A model generated the notes under the pieces. It had not been told where the DNA came from and did not search any database. It saw only the letters and a list, made by a program, of their open reading frames with translations. Shown in pieces: positions 52,699 to 64,000 of a DNA stretch of 64,000 nt (its first letter is position 1; each line of letters begins with the position of its first letter). This DNA is from an uncultured Prochlorococcus sp. GTDB taxonomy: Bacteria; Cyanobacteriota; Cyanobacteriia; PCC-6307; Cyanobiaceae. The stretch lies in assembly GCA_902624785.1 (NCBI GenBank), contig CACNYU010000004.1, positions 1-64,000 on the forward strand, given 5' to 3'. The translations under genes and the position numbers were made by a program.

Positions 52699-53017
52699 AT
52701 AAAATCCTTTGCAACACTATTCTGTTTCCGCATCGTAGATCACACAAACTAAAAATATCATTCGATTGATTTTCAAAACTTTCTTGTGTAAGAACAGCAT
52801 CAGCTATATAGTCTTCAAATACTTTATAGGGAATTCTTGAAAAATTTAAATTAAATATTTTCTATTAAACCTTTGTGTTTAATCATAGGATTAAATTATT
52901 TACTTTCATTAATTAACACCTTAGATTTTTTTATCAGAATTAATTTATATTTAATATCTGTTCAAAATATAAAAGAAATCCTATTAAAAATTAAAGAAAA
53001 TAGCAATATCTAAAAAA

Positions 53018-54108
53018 ATGAAGTTGAGATTAGAGAAAATTTAAACTCTAATTGATCAAGGTTATCTGCTTAAGTCTTCATTTGTAAAAGATTTCTATCA
53101 TCAATTAATCGACAAAGAAGGCAACAAAGTTGATACTTTTCAATTTAATCCTTTTAGATCTAAAAAAAAATGAAGGTAGAACTTTACCAGGAATATCCAG
53201 TATTGCTTATTTTTTAGAAGCATTTTGTGCTGTAAAAATTAAACATTGAGGTTATTTCTAGATAGCTGGCACTTTATTCTTTATTACAGCATTTATTGAA
53301 CTTGCTTTAAGAAGTGCTTTCAAAGTTGATATAAGTTTATCAGTTCTAATAAGTCCTATTTAATTATATTTATGCTATTAACTTTCCTTACCAAAGATGG
53401 CTATTCTCAAAATCAAACAATAGAGAACTAGGAAATTTAAAATCTTATCTTTTTTCAATCTTATTTCTTAATTTAGCTTTGTTACCAAGCATATTAATTA
53501 ATGCAATTCCCAACAATATTGATCAAGGTCAAAATATTTCCACTTTTAATATCAGTAAATCAAATCTTCCAGATAATGTCTCTTTTGATTTAACAAGAGG
53601 AGAAAATATTCAAAATGAAGCTATTTTAGATAATTCAGAATCATCAAAATTAATTATAAAGTTAAAAAATTAGGCGATTACTTTTCAAAAGGAGTTATAG
53701 AATTTGAAAAAGTAAATTACGAAAAAGCCATAAAAGAATTTAATAATTCAATTAATGTTCTACCTCTAAATGAATCTTTTTATAATCGTGCACTAGCAAA
53801 GGATTCATTAGGAGAATATAAAGGAGCAATTGAAGACTTTACTAATGCGATTGCGAAAAAACCAGATGATTTTGTATCTTATCAAGATAGAGGATTAGTG
53901 AAAAAAAATTGGAAAGTTCGAAGGAGCTTTAAAAGACTACAATTTTGCAATTAGTATAAATCCTAAATACTCTATTGCCTTTCATAATCGCGTGATTACA
54001 AAAGGCCAGGGTCTTGGTAATTAGAAAGGCGCTTGTGAAGATTTTCAGGAGGCAATTAATTTAGGTAATGATATTACTTTAACTTTTTTCAAAAACAAGA
54101 AAAATTAA
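53018..54108 (+). pseudogene. decayed membrane-domain plus TPR protein
   Basis: Peptides in several frames with internal stops: TLIDQGYLLKSSFVKDFYHQLIDKEGNKVDTFQFNPFRSKKK / EGRTLPGISSIAYFLEAFCAVKIKH* / YIYAINFPYQRWLFSKSNNRELGNLKSYLFSILFLNLALLPSILINAIPNNIDQGQ / FEKVNYEKAIKEFNNSINVLPLNESFYNRALAKDSLGEYKGAIEDFTNAIAKKPDDFVSYQDRGLVKK / KFEGALKDYNFAISINPKYSIAFHNR. Confidence 0.75.
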
Positions 54109-54260
54109 TTTGCCCAAATATTTTAAAAAGGAGTTAATTAATCAAGGAACGGATCTTTCTACAAGAAAAGATACTTACACATTCCCTAATTATAATCTTT
54201 ACTGTCCAAACGTTATAAAAGGAGAAGGTAAAGAAAAAATATGCCTCAAATAATCTTTAA

Positions 54261-54345
54261 CGGAAAGGGTGGGATTCGAACCCACGAATAGTTTCCTATT
54301 AAACGATTTCGAATCGCTCGCTTTCGACCACTCAGCCACCTTTCC
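54261..54345 (-). tRNA. tRNA-Ser(CGA)
   Basis: Reverse complement ggaaaggtggctgagtggtcgaaagcgagcga-ttCGAaa-tcgtt...ggttcgaatccc...cctttcc; long variable arm. Confidence 0.93.
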
Positions 54346-54596
54346 ACTACTATTAATTGTAACTATAAATTTTCTATAAAATAATTTAGCCAAACCCCTT
54401 AAGAGATTAAAAGCCCACTCTGGAAAACCAACGTCAGGAGGTTTTCTCATACTTAGTAGTTAATAGCTGATCTAAATTATAGGGGTAAAGCCCTCTTTTT
54501 AATGAAAAGTTTTTTGTTATTTTCTTTTTCCCTAGTTCTATTTTTTTTAGGTGACTTGTATGTAAAATCTAACTCAAGTCTGCGTGAAAAGGTCTA

Positions 54597-54619
54597 AATG
54601 AGAATATTTCAATCTCATT
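54597..54619. repeat. 7-bp inverted repeat aatgaga-N9-tctcatt
   Basis: aatgagaatatttcaatctcatt read directly. Confidence 0.5.
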
Positions 54620-54685
54620 AATGATAGACAGTCTAGTAAGTAAAGTTATCCCTGATACCTTGAAACAACTTATATTCAAGAAAAA

Positions 54686-54703
54686 AGCCCCCAAATGGAG
54701 GCT
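54686..54703 (-). terminator. terminator downstream of tRNA-fMet
   Basis: Minus strand agcctccatttgggggct followed by tttttt. Confidence 0.65.
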
Positions 54704-54710
54704 TTATCTT

Positions 54711-54787
<77 letters not shown>

Positions 54788-54833
54788 ACATATCTATAGC
54801 ATACATCCCTGTTGGAACTTTACCTATATTTAG

Positions 54834-55799
54834 TTATGATTCCTGGAATTTTAATTCACCTTTTACTTCTAAATTCACTCCCTCTGCAAGGTTAAAAATC
54901 TTTTCTTCAATATCTTGAATCCGTAAATTAGTAATCCATTCCAATTGTTTTAGTAGATGTAAACCTACAGCATGCTTTGCTCTTCTTGATCCATCTTCAA
55001 CTTTTAATGCTAAACCTATTCCCTCGCTAAGTTTTGCTAGACAAAGGATTCCCTCGGCACCTCCTTTACTAATTACTTGTCCATGTGAGGCTTTGATAAT
55101 CTCAGTGTCAAAATAATTATTATCACTTATATTTTGTGGATACAAAATCATAGCTCTGCTAATTTGTTCTAATTCAGCATTTTCTGAGCTGCAAAGAATT
55201 GAATATAGTCGTGCAATTTCAACTAATTTTAAAAATAATGTTGGAGCACCGCAATCATCTCTTTCTGCATAAATTTCAGAAGCAGGTAGAGAAAGTAATT
55301 CTGAAATTATTCTAAATATTTCAATTTGTAATGGATGATCTCCTTTTAAATAACTATCGATTGGCCAACTTAACTTCTTACATGTTGCTAGAAAGGCAGC
55401 ATGTTTTCCTGAGCAATAATGTCTTAATGGACTATCTTTATTACAAGGACATTTTAGATTCTTAATATCTATATCGAATTCCCATAAAATTTTAAAAGCT
55501 TCTCTTGCATGTTTTGTTGACCCTCTATGTGAACCGCATGCAATCGCTATTGATTTTAGTGGATCGTTAATTTGAGATGCTGCACCACTGCTTACAAATG
55601 GGATAGCCTGAAAAGGTTTTAAAGCAGATCTTGCAAAACTCTTATATTCTGGATTTCCTGCGCACATTAATACTCTTCCTTTTTTATCACAAACTACGGC
55701 ATGAATTTTATGAATTGATTCAACATATGAACCTCTTCTAAGAAATACTTCTAATGGCGGATTATTAGAAGTGTATAAATTTTTAAAATTTGAACTCAT
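54834..55799 (-). CDS. L-asparaginase II family protein
   Basis: RGSYVESIHKIHAVVCD, ARSALKPFQAIPFV, CGSHRGSTKHAREA, DDCGAPTLFL, KVEDGSRRA. Confidence 0.88.
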   Translation of the reverse strand: MSSNFKNLYTSNNPPLEVFLRRGSYVESIHKIHAVVCDKKGRVLMCAGNPEYKSFARSALKPFQAIPFVSSGAASQINDPLKSIAIACGSHRGSTKHAREAFKILWEFDIDIKNLKCPCNKDSPLRHYCSGKHAAFLATCKKLSWPIDSYLKGDHPLQIEIFRIISELLSLPASEIYAERDDCGAPTLFLKLVEIARLYSILCSSENAELEQISRAMILYPQNISDNNYFDTEIIKASHGQVISKGGAEGILCLAKLSEGIGLALKVEDGSRRAKHAVGLHLLKQLEWITNLRIQDIEEKIFNLAEGVNLEVKGELKFQES

Positions 55800-55801
55800 T
55801 T

Positions 55802-56296
55802 TTAAATATTGTTATACTGAGAAATTAATATTCCAGTCAGAATAAGTGAGATAATGACGGATATTACTTGTTTTAGATTTTTTAAGATAGGCTTTACTTC
55901 TATGGAGGCAATAAGACTTTCTTTTTCTTTTAATTCAATAGGTTTAATCCATATTTGACCATCGTACCATCCTGATTCTTCATATTCGATTATTTCAGAA
56001 GTTAGTCTTTTATGCACATGATTCCATCCTAAAAATAAACGAATTGTAATCAGTAATGGTAAGGATAAACTTCCAAAAAAACTTAAATAAATATATTTAA
56101 AAAGATAAGTATTAAAATAAGTACTACCCGAGGAGATAATTAAAAAAATCAAAAAAGCTAGCAACCATATAGAAATTAATATTATTGAAAATTTTTTGTT
56201 GGTTTTAGCTAAAGCAAAAACTTTAGAGTTAGATAATTCTAAGAATTCATTTGTAGGTTGCTGTTCTTTTGGAACAGGACATTTTGAATTATTCAT
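55802..56296 (-). CDS. CGLD27/DUF1230-like membrane protein
   Basis: CPVPKEQQPTNEFLELSNS N-terminus; YIYLSFFGSLSLPLLI; EYEESGWYDGQIW. Confidence 0.8.
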   Translation of the reverse strand: MNNSKCPVPKEQQPTNEFLELSNSKVFALAKTNKKFSIILISIWLLAFLIFLIISSGSTYFNTYLFKYIYLSFFGSLSLPLLITIRLFLGWNHVHKRLTSEIIEYEESGWYDGQIWIKPIELKEKESLIASIEVKPILKNLKQVISVIISLILTGILISQYNNI

Positions 56297-56299
56297 GCA

Positions 56300-56650
56300 T
56301 CACGGATATTTAAAATTATCTCCATTACCCCAAAATGACTCTAAGTCATAGTATTTTCTATATTCTGGTTGGAAAATATTGACGATTAGATCTCCATAAT
56401 CTAAAAGCGCCCATTTGGCTTCATTTATCCCTTCTTTTCTTAAAGGTTCAATATTAAAGAAATCTTTTATATCGTTTTCCACAGATTTTGAGATTGACCT
56501 TACTTGAACATCTGATAATCCTTCAGCAATTACAATCCAATCAGTTATGTATGAAACTTTATTAATATTTATCAATCTAATATCATTAGCCTTTTTTGAA
56601 TCACATGCTTTGGCAGCTAATAAAGCAACTTTTTTATTGTCCATAGACAT
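56300..56650 (-). CDS. rsfS: ribosomal silencing factor RsfS (Iojap)
   Basis: YITDWIVIAEGLSDVQVRSIS...GINEAKWALLDYGDLIVNIFQPEYRKYYDLESFWG; internal Met start. Confidence 0.92.
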   Translation of the reverse strand: MSMDNKKVALLAAKACDSKKANDIRLININKVSYITDWIVIAEGLSDVQVRSISKSVENDIKDFFNIEPLRKEGINEAKWALLDYGDLIVNIFQPEYRKYYDLESFWGNGDNFKYP

Positions 56651-57272
56651 TTTCGCTTGATACAGACTTTTGTGAACCTTCTTGCTGAGCAAGTTCAGAC
56701 CTGGCTTTTTCTGCACTCTTTCTAAGGGCTTCCAACCGATCTTCAAAAAAAGTTCTTTTTTTCTTTTTTCTAGTATTTTCTATCAATTCTTTTAAAGCCC
56801 CACCTAAACTTTTATATGCATTTGGAATGCTATAACCAAATCTACAGGCCAGATCAATAGCTCTTTCATCAGCATAAATTGCATCTTGAAGTTTTTTTTC
56901 TGAATTATTTTTAGTATATAATCTATATCCAGCAAAACCAGATAAACCTAGCGCTAGCAATAGCAATAATCCATCTTGAACCCATAATTCACCGATAGCA
57001 CCTCCTAATCCAATAGCAAGTGCAGCCATCTCCCACCCATCTCTGGGGATGGTATCATTTTGTATCTTGCCAACTTCGTGCCAAAAAAGCAAATTTCTAT
57101 GATCTAAGGCAAAATTATCCCATTTCTCTAAATCAATTTGAATTTCAACTTCATCTCTTCCTATCTCTTCAAGAGTTATGAGAGGTGGGTCAATAGCTAT
57201 AGCGGCTTCAATAAATACCCAACTTTCATTTTCCGGAGGCAACAAACTTTTAAGTCGTTGGAGTTCGCTCAT
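56634..57272 (-). CDS. DUF3318 family membrane protein
   Basis: MSELQRLKSLLPPENESWVFIEAAIAIDPPLITLEEIGRDE; two hydrophobic helices. Confidence 0.75.
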   Translation of the reverse strand: MSELQRLKSLLPPENESWVFIEAAIAIDPPLITLEEIGRDEVEIQIDLEKWDNFALDHRNLLFWHEVGKIQNDTIPRDGWEMAALAIGLGGAIGELWVQDGLLLLLALGLSGFAGYRLYTKNNSEKKLQDAIYADERAIDLACRFGYSIPNAYKSLGGALKELIENTRKKKKRTFFEDRLEALRKSAEKARSELAQQEGSQKSVSSENVYGQ

Positions 57273-57380
57273 AAATAATTATTTTCTATTATTACTATAG
57301 AAACAAATGTTGCTTTTCAAGTAAGTTGATTAACATCTGATAATTTATAAGTAGGATTAAATAAATAGTTTTTCACGATT

Positions 57381-60300
57381 ATGCCTCAAAGAGAGGACCT
57401 CAAAAGAATTCTTATACTAGGCTCAGGACCAATAATTATAGGGCAAGCTTGTGAATTTGATTATTCCGGAACACAAGCTTGTAAGGCACTAAAAAGTGTT
57501 GGATATGAAATTATTTTAATAAATTCTAATCCAGCTTCCATAATGACAGATCCAGAAATCGCGCATAGAACATATATTGAACCTTTAACTGTTGAAATAG
57601 TTTCAAAAATTATACTGAAAGAAAAACCTGATGCTATTCTTCCAACAATGGGAGGTCAAACTGCTTTAAACCTAGCTGTAAGTCTAGCTGAAACAGGTTT
57701 TCTAGAAGAAAATGATATTGAATTAATTGGTGCGGATTTAAACGCTATCAGGAAGGCTGAGGATAGAAAATTATTTAAAGAGTCAATGGAGAGAATAAAT
57801 GTTGATGTATGTCCTTCTGGAATAGCGTCGTCTCTAGAGGAGGCCGAAAATGTACGAAACGCAATTAATTCTTCTTATCCATTAATAATTAGGCCTGCTT
57901 TTACATTGGGAGGCAGTGGAGGTGGAATTGCTTATAATCTCGAAGAATTTAAAGAATTAAGTAAATCTGGATTAGAGGCTAGTCCTAGTAATCAAATATT
58001 AATTGAGAAATCTTTAATAGGGTGGAAAGAATTTGAATTAGAAGTTATGAGAGATAAAGCTGATAATGTTGTGATAATTTGCAGTATTGAAAATCTTGAT
58101 CCTATGGGTGTACATACTGGAGATTCGATAACTGTAGCTCCTGCTCAAACCCTCACTGATAAAGAGTATCAAAGGCTTAGAGATCTTTCATTGGCAATTA
58201 TAAGAGAAGTTGGGGTTGAGACAGGAGGTAGTAATATTCAATTTGCAGTAAATCCTACGAATGGTGAAGTTATTGTAATTGAAATGAATCCTAGAGTTAG
58301 TAGATCTTCTGCATTGGCTAGTAAAGCCACTGGATTTCCCATCGCGAAAATGGCAGCTTTACTTTCAGTGGGATACAACTTAAACGAAATTATTAATGAC
58401 ATTACCAAAAAAACACCGGCATGTTTTGAACCGACTATAGATTATGTAGTAACTAAGATACCAAGATTTGCATTTGAAAAATTTAATGGTACATCAAATA
58501 TTCTTACCACATCAATGAAATCCGTAGGTGAATCTATGGCTATTGGTAGATCTTTTGAAGAGTCTATACAAAAGGCTTTGAGATCTTTAGAAATTGGAAT
58601 TTATGGTTGGGAATATGAAGGCATTATTACTTTTGACAGTGAAAATCATTTAATAAATAATCTTAGAACTCCAACTGCTGAAAGAATTTTAATTATAAAA
58701 AAGGCTATGGAACTTGGTAAGGATGATAATTACATCCATACAGCTACTAATATTGATCTGTGGTTTATTGAAAAATTAAGGAATATTTTTAATTTTGAAA
58801 ATAAATATTTGAAAAATAAAAATTTATTTAGTTTTAATAAAGACTTGATGCTTAATGCTAAACAACTTGGTTTCTCTGATCAGCAAATCGCAAATCTCAC
58901 TTGCACAGATTTTTATCAAGTAAGGTCTTTAAGACAACAACTTAAAGTAAATCCAGTATTCAAGACTGTTGATACATGTTCTGCGGAATTTGCTTCTAGC
59001 ACTCCATACCATTATTCTACTTATGAAGAATCATTTATAAATTCAGGCTTTGAATTATTTGACAGTGAAATTAATTTAGATACAGATAAAGATTTAAAAA
59101 AAATAATGATTTTGGGTGGAGGTCCTAACAGAATTGGTCAAGGAATTGAATTTGATTATTGTTGTTGCCATGCTTCATATCAATCATCTTCAAGTGGGTT
59201 TAAAACAATAATGGTTAACAGTAATCCTGAAACAGTTTCAACAGATTATGATACTAGCGATATTTTATATTTTGAACCTGTTACTTTAGAAGATGTTTTA
59301 AATATTATCGAAGTTGAACAACCTTACGGAATCATAGTCCAATTTGGGGGGCAAACACCACTTAAATTATCTTTACCACTTCATAAATGGCTCAAATCAA
59401 AAAATGGTAATAAATGTAACTCTAGTATATTGGGAACATCACCAATATCAATCGATATTGCTGAAGATAGAGAAGAATTCACAAAAATATTAAATCAACT
59501 TGATATTAGGCAACCACTTAATGGCATTGCACGAAATCAAGAGGAGGCTATTAAAGTTTCAGAAAATATAGGCTTTCCATTAGTGGTCCGGCCCTCTTAT
59601 GTTCTAGGAGGAAGAGCTATGGAGATTGTAAGAAGTCATCAAGAATTAATTAGATATATTAATGAGGCAGTTAAAGTATCCCCTGATCATCCTGTTCTTT
59701 TAGATCAATATTTAAGTAATTCTGTTGAAATAGATGTAGATGCTTTGTGCGATAAAAATGGATATGTTGTGATCGCAGGTTTAATGGAGCATGTTGAACC
59801 AGCAGGCATACACTCAGGAGACTCAGCATGTTGTCTTCCTTCTATTTCTTTGTCTGATGAAACTAAAAAGATTGTAAAGGATTGGACAGAATTAATTGCT
59901 AATAAGCTTAATGTTATTGGATTAATAAATTTACAATTCGCTGTAAAGAGGTTAGATAAAGAAAAATCTAAGGTATACATTCTTGAAGCCAATCCAAGAG
60001 CCTCAAGAACTGTACCATTCGTCTCCAAAGCAATTGGTAAACCAATAGCAAAAATAGCTACTGAATTAATGCAGGGTAAAACGCTTCAAGAGGTTGATTA
60101 TGTTGAGGAATTAATTCCTAAATATCAAGCGGTGAAGGAGGCTGTACTACCTTTTAAAAGATTTCCTGGTTCAGATACCCTTCTTGGTCCTGAGATGCGT
60201 TCAACAGGAGAAGTAATGGGTTTGGCAAAAGATTTCGGTATAGCATACGCAAAGTCTGAACTCGCAGCAGGTAATGGGGTCCCAACTAAAGGAGTAGCAT

Positions 60301-60692
60301 TTCTATCAACTAATGATATTGATAAAAAATATCTTTATGAAATAGCAAAAGACCTCATAAACCTTGGATTCAATTTATTAGCAACAGAAGGAACTTCAAA
60401 ATATCTAACAAATTTAGGAATAAATGTTGAGAGTGTTTTTAAAGTGCATGAAGGGAGGCCAAATATTGAAGATATGATTCGTTCTGGCCTCGTTCAACTT
60501 GTAATTAATACCCCCATAGGTTCACAAGCATTATTTGATGATGAATATTTAAGAAGAGCTTCTCTTGAATATAATGTCCCAACTTTTACTACCATTCCTG
60601 GATCAAAGGCCGCCATCAAAGCCATTAAGGCTTTACGAGTCCATCAAATAGAGACTGTTTCACTCCAAGAAATTCATAAAATCAAATCTTAA
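57381..60692 (+). CDS. carB: carbamoyl-phosphate synthase large subunit
   Basis: [26 protein letters not shown]; duplicated ATP-grasp; C-terminal MGS domain. Confidence 0.98.
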   Translation: MPQREDLKRILILGSGPIIIGQACEFDYSGTQACKALKSVGYEIILINSNPASIMTDPEIAHRTYIEPLTVEIVSKIILKEKPDAILPTMGGQTALNLAVSLAETGFLEENDIELIGADLNAIRKAEDRKLFKESMERINVDVCPSGIASSLEEAENVRNAINSSYPLIIRPAFTLGGSGGGIAYNLEEFKELSKSGLEASPSNQILIEKSLIGWKEFELEVMRDKADNVVIICSIENLDPMGVHTGDSITVAPAQTLTDKEYQRLRDLSLAIIREVGVETGGSNIQFAVNPTNGEVIVIEMNPRVSRSSALASKATGFPIAKMAALLSVGYNLNEIINDITKKTPACFEPTIDYVVTKIPRFAFEKFNGTSNILTTSMKSVGESMAIGRSFEESIQKALRSLEIGIYGWEYEGIITFDSENHLINNLRTPTAERILIIKKAMELGKDDNYIHTATNIDLWFIEKLRNIFNFENKYLKNKNLFSFNKDLMLNAKQLGFSDQQIANLTCTDFYQVRSLRQQLKVNPVFKTVDTCSAEFASSTPYHYSTYEESFINSGFELFDSEINLDTDKDLKKIMILGGGPNRIGQGIEFDYCCCHASYQSSSSGFKTIMVNSNPETVSTDYDTSDILYFEPVTLEDVLNIIEVEQPYGIIVQFGGQTPLKLSLPLHKWLKSKNGNKCNSSILGTSPISIDIAEDREEFTKILNQLDIRQPLNGIARNQEEAIKVSENIGFPLVVRPSYVLGGRAMEIVRSHQELIRYINEAVKVSPDHPVLLDQYLSNSVEIDVDALCDKNGYVVIAGLMEHVEPAGIHSGDSACCLPSISLSDETKKIVKDWTELIANKLNVIGLINLQFAVKRLDKEKSKVYILEANPRASRTVPFVSKAIGKPIAKIATELMQGKTLQEVDYVEELIPKYQAVKEAVLPFKRFPGSDTLLGPEMRSTGEVMGLAKDFGIAYAKSELAAGNGVPTKGVAFLSTNDIDKKYLYEIAKDLINLGFNLLATEGTSKYLTNLGINVESVFKVHEGRPNIEDMIRSGLVQLVINTPIGSQALFDDEYLRRASLEYNVPTFTTIPGSKAAIKAIKALRVHQIETVSLQEIHKIKS

Positions 60693-60908
60693 CTAGAAAT
60701 CTTCTAGTTTCTTCCTCAAATCATCAACTAAGCTACTTTTGCCTATAGATAAAAGTTTTAAAGTGTCTTCATGCATTTTTAATTGGGCATCAGCAATTTG
60801 AAGACTTTTTATTACTTCTTTAATCTCATCTGATAAATCTTCCATAATATATTTTTTTCCGTCAAATGTAAGGACTGCTTTTTTATTATTAGAATCCTGT
60901 GTTTCCAT
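60693..60908 (-). CDS. DUF6447-like small protein
   Basis: LTFDGKKYIMEDLSDEIKEVIKSLQIADAQLKMHEDTLKLL. Confidence 0.7.
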   Translation of the reverse strand: METQDSNNKKAVLTFDGKKYIMEDLSDEIKEVIKSLQIADAQLKMHEDTLKLLSIGKSSLVDDLRKKLEDF

Positions 60909-60940
60909 AAAAATATCTTAAATATAGAAATAAGATAATT

Positions 60941-62647
60941 TTAATATTTATTAATTAATTGTTTTTCACATAAATCTTTATAAATTCCATCTTTGTTAAT
61001 TAATTCATTGTGAGTACCAGTATCAACTATTTCTCCGTTATCAAAAACGACTATTTGTTTCGCCTCTTGAGTTGTAGATAATCTATGGGCAATAATAATA
61101 ACCGTTCTATCTTTCATTGCTTGGTTTAATCCTTTTTGTACCTCTGCTTCAGAGTCAGCATCCAGAGCACTTGTCGCCTCATCTAATAGAAGAATTATTG
61201 GATTGCCTAAAATTGCTCTTGCGATTGCAATTCTTTGTATTTGTCCCCCTGAGAAATTAAGATTTCTTTCTGTAATATAGGTATCATATTTTTCAGGGAG
61301 TTTATTAATAAATTGATGAGCGTTTGCAATTTTAGCGGATTTGATTATCTCTTCATCATTGAATGATCTACCCATTTTTATTGCGTCTTTAATTGTTCCT
61401 GAGAAGAGAAATGGTTGTTGTTGAACAATCGCAATTTTCGATCTTATTGATTTTGCTTTTAGTTTACTAATACTTTTATCATCTATATAAATATCGCCAT
61501 TATCAGGTTTGATAAATTTAAGAATTAAAGATAACATAGTGCTCTTCCCTGAACCTGATGCTCCTACAAAAGCAATAATTTCTCCTTTTGAAATTTTAAG
61601 GTTAATACTTTTTAAGACTTTTATATCTTTTAAATATGAAAAGCTTACATCCTTAAATTCAATTTTTCCATCCATAACTTTTATATCTTCCGAATTTTGA
61701 TAATCAGTCTCAATAGGTTGTTGATTTATTCTTTCTAATCTTTTAAAAGAAGCTTGTGCTTGTTTAAAATCATTAAAATTCGTTGTAAGATGGCTTATTG
61801 GATCAATAAGCATTAATATTGCGGCAAAAAAACTGCTAAATTCTTCACTATTGAGTAATCCTAAATTTATACGTATAGCTCCTAAAGCAAGTATTGCTAA
61901 TATTCCAAACGCTTCTATAAATCCAACGATTGGATGTTGTAAGGCTAATAATTTTAATGTTCTAAATTTCGCCTTTTTATTTACCATTAATTGGGCACTA
62001 AATCTTTTTTTTATCCAATTTTCCCTTGCATAAGCTCTAATTGTAGTAATTCCATTTATTGATTCTCCAATTAAACTAGCTAATTCACTAGTTGTTTCCT
62101 GACTATTTTCTGAAGCAAATAAAACTTTTTCCCCAAATTTATTTACAGAAATAATTATTAATGGAGCAAGGATAAATGTAGATAAAGTCAATGACCAATC
62201 TAAGTAGATCATATATAGAATTACAGCTAATAATTGCAATGAACAAGGTAATGAGTCTTGAATAGTTTTATAAATAACTTCACTTAGCCGATCAGCATCT
62301 TCAGTCAATCTGTATGTTATGTCACCTGCCGAAATTTTTTCTATAAAATTAATTTTTATTTTGTGTATTTTGGAAAAAATTCTATTTCTTATTTCTTCAC
62401 TAATTTCTAATGATGGTTTCGCTATAAAAAGATCCTGTCCATATTGAGCAGTTTTTTGAATTAAAAAAACAATTAGTGTTCGTATTATTATTACTGATAC
62501 TGCTTTTAAATCTCCTGATCCGATTGCGGGAATAAGTTTTCCCGCTAAAAACGCTAAAATAGGCCAACAAGCAACATAAATAATCATGCATGCGAAACCC
62601 CTACTTAATCTACCTAAATAAGGTTTGATTGGAGGAACTAAACCCAA
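60941..62647 (-). CDS. ABC transporter, ATP-binding/permease fusion (MsbA-like)
   Basis: Six-TM region; VGASGSGKSTMLSLIL; NFSGGQIQRIAIARAIL; LLLDEATSALDADSE. Confidence 0.93.
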   Translation of the reverse strand: MGLVPPIKPYLGRLSRGFACMIIYVACWPILAFLAGKLIPAIGSGDLKAVSVIIIRTLIVFLIQKTAQYGQDLFIAKPSLEISEEIRNRIFSKIHKIKINFIEKISAGDITYRLTEDADRLSEVIYKTIQDSLPCSLQLLAVILYMIYLDWSLTLSTFILAPLIIISVNKFGEKVLFASENSQETTSELASLIGESINGITTIRAYARENWIKKRFSAQLMVNKKAKFRTLKLLALQHPIVGFIEAFGILAILALGAIRINLGLLNSEEFSSFFAAILMLIDPISHLTTNFNDFKQAQASFKRLERINQQPIETDYQNSEDIKVMDGKIEFKDVSFSYLKDIKVLKSINLKISKGEIIAFVGASGSGKSTMLSLILKFIKPDNGDIYIDDKSISKLKAKSIRSKIAIVQQQPFLFSGTIKDAIKMGRSFNDEEIIKSAKIANAHQFINKLPEKYDTYITERNLNFSGGQIQRIAIARAILGNPIILLLDEATSALDADSEAEVQKGLNQAMKDRTVIIIAHRLSTTQEAKQIVVFDNGEIVDTGTHNELINKDGIYKDLCEKQLINKY

Positions 62648-62701
62648 GAAACTTAAAATGTATTTATTTCACTCTATCAATACCTTTGAATTTAAAAAAC
62701 T

Positions 62702-62890
62702 ATGAAACTGGATCAATTTTTAAAATGGAAAAATCTTGTTTCATCTGGGGGAGAGGCAAAGATGTATATTAAATCTGGGAAAGTTAAAGTTAATGGCGAT
62801 ATTGAATTAAGAAGAGGAAGAAAATTAACTTATGGCGATAAGGTTTTATTTTTAAAAAATGAAATAATCTTTGAGAAAGAGACCTATTGA
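62702..62890 (+). CDS. RNA-binding S4 domain protein
   Basis: [48 protein letters not shown]. Confidence 0.9.
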   Translation: MKLDQFLKWKNLVSSGGEAKMYIKSGKVKVNGDIELRRGRKLTYGDKVLFLKNEIIFEKETY

Positions 62891-62930
62891 GCTTAAAGTT
62901 ATAATAAGATGTTTTCTTGGATTAAATTTT

Positions 62931-63656
62931 GTGAGACAAACTGTAATTGCTGGTAATTGGAAAATGCACATGACATGTGCTGAGACTAAAAATTTCTTAA
63001 AGGATTTTATTCCTTTAATAGAAAATATAAATACTAACCGCAACATAGTAATAGCACCTCCCTATACTGCAATATCAACATTTGCTTCTTTTTCTAATTC
63101 AATGAATTTAAATATTGCTAGTCAAAATATTCATTGGGAAGATTCAGGAGCCTTTACTGCCGAAATATCTCCAATAATGTTACTAGAACATAATGTCAAG
63201 TATGCAATCGTAGGTCATAGTGAACCAAGAAAATATTTTAGTGAAAGTGATGAGCAAATAAATAAAAGGGCAAAGTCAGCTCAAACAAATGGATTAACTC
63301 CAATTGTTTGTGTTGGTGAAACATTAGAACAAAGAGAGAGAGGAGAGGCAGAAAGGATTATTTCTAGACAGGTTGAACAAGGTCTTGAAGGCACAAATCC
63401 TGAAGATTTGATAGTCGCATACGAACCAATTTGGGCAATTGGAACAGGTAAAACCTGTGAGGCAAAAGATGCTAATAAAATTTGTAAACTGATCAGAAGC
63501 TTAATTGGTTATGAAGATGTCATCATTCAATATGGAGGATCTGTAAAACCTAATAATATCGATGAAATAATGTCAATGAGTGATATCGATGGAGTTTTGG
63601 TTGGAGGCGCTTCTTTAAATCCTATTAGCTTCGCTAGAATTGCAAATTTCAAATAA
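62931..63656 (+). CDS. tpiA: triosephosphate isomerase
   Basis: [48 protein letters not shown] start at 62931 chosen. Confidence 0.97.
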   Translation: MRQTVIAGNWKMHMTCAETKNFLKDFIPLIENINTNRNIVIAPPYTAISTFASFSNSMNLNIASQNIHWEDSGAFTAEISPIMLLEHNVKYAIVGHSEPRKYFSESDEQINKRAKSAQTNGLTPIVCVGETLEQRERGEAERIISRQVEQGLEGTNPEDLIVAYEPIWAIGTGKTCEAKDANKICKLIRSLIGYEDVIIQYGGSVKPNNIDEIMSMSDIDGVLVGGASLNPISFARIANFK

Positions 63657-64000
63657 CGATAATATATTTCCTTCTGATTGGGGAAGAAAAACCTCAATAA
63701 TGGGGATATTAAATCTTACTCCTGATTCATTCAGTGATGGAGGTGATTTCTTTGAACTAGAAAAAGCTTTGACTCAAGTAGAAAAATTTATAAATTTTGG
63801 TGTAGATGTTATTGATATTGGTGCTCAAAGTACCAGACCTGGCGCTGAAGAAGTTGGTTCGGCTATAGAAATTGAAAGAATAATTCCTATCTTGAGGGAA
63901 ATAAGAAAAAGGTTCCCTAGCATAATTATTTCAGTTGACACTTTTAATTCTGATGTTGCATTTAAAGCTTTGTCAAATGGAGCAAATTGGATCAATGATG
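63640..64000 (+). CDS. folP: dihydropteroate synthase, 3'-truncated by window edge
   Basis: Own translation ...[20 protein letters not shown]...[20 protein letters not shown] start overlaps tpiA end. Confidence 0.92.
   Translation, partial: MQISNNDNIFPSDWGRKTSIMGILNLTPDSFSDGGDFFELEKALTQVEKFINFGVDVIDIGAQSTRPGAEEVGSAIEIERIIPILREIRKRFPSIIISVDTFNSDVAFKALSNGANWIND

Noticed and set aside
52700-52850. Minus-strand open stretch YKVFEDYIADAVLTQESFENQSNDIFSLCDLRCGNRIVLQRILFNLKYI
   Set aside because: No convincing start codon or recognised family; could be a gene remnant but evidence too weak to call
54199-54450. 83-aa ORF on minus strand
   Set aside because: Runs through tRNA-Ser(CGA); the VAEWSKASDSKSFNRKLFVGSNPTLS stretch is tRNA sequence translated

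Overview
The window is 64 kb of AT-rich, gene-dense cyanobacterial chromosome. Gene content, very low GC and compact genes point to a high-light Prochlorococcus-type picocyanobacterium (inferred from sequence only). Most of it is core metabolism: recG, sulfite reductase, glyS, chlP, typA, Calvin-cycle and pentose-phosphate genes (rpe, glpX, gnd, pgl, fba, prk, tpiA), hemA, glgC, ilvD, leuB, accD, lpxD, proB, hisA, nth, carB and folP (partial). Three accessory-like zones stand out. (1) An iron-related locus at about 45.3-48.4 kb holds a Fut/Fbp-type ABC ATPase, a ferritin, a Crp/FNR-family regulator and a zinc-ribbon mini-protein, with conspicuous palindromes and inverted repeats in its intergenic regions. 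(2) A possible operon at about 48.4-50.6 kb encodes a Rieske oxygenase, a 34-aa single-TM protein and an orphan ABC ATPase. (3) A low-density, island-like stretch at about 50.7-54.8 kb, ending at tRNA-Ser(CGA) and tRNA-fMet, contains at least five uncatalogued microprotein ORFs and a multiply broken membrane/TPR pseudogene. A 57-aa protein with two CxxCxGxG motifs, absent from the ORF track, lies between the CobW-like gene and purS. No CRISPR array, rRNA, transposase, phage or classical defence system was recognised.
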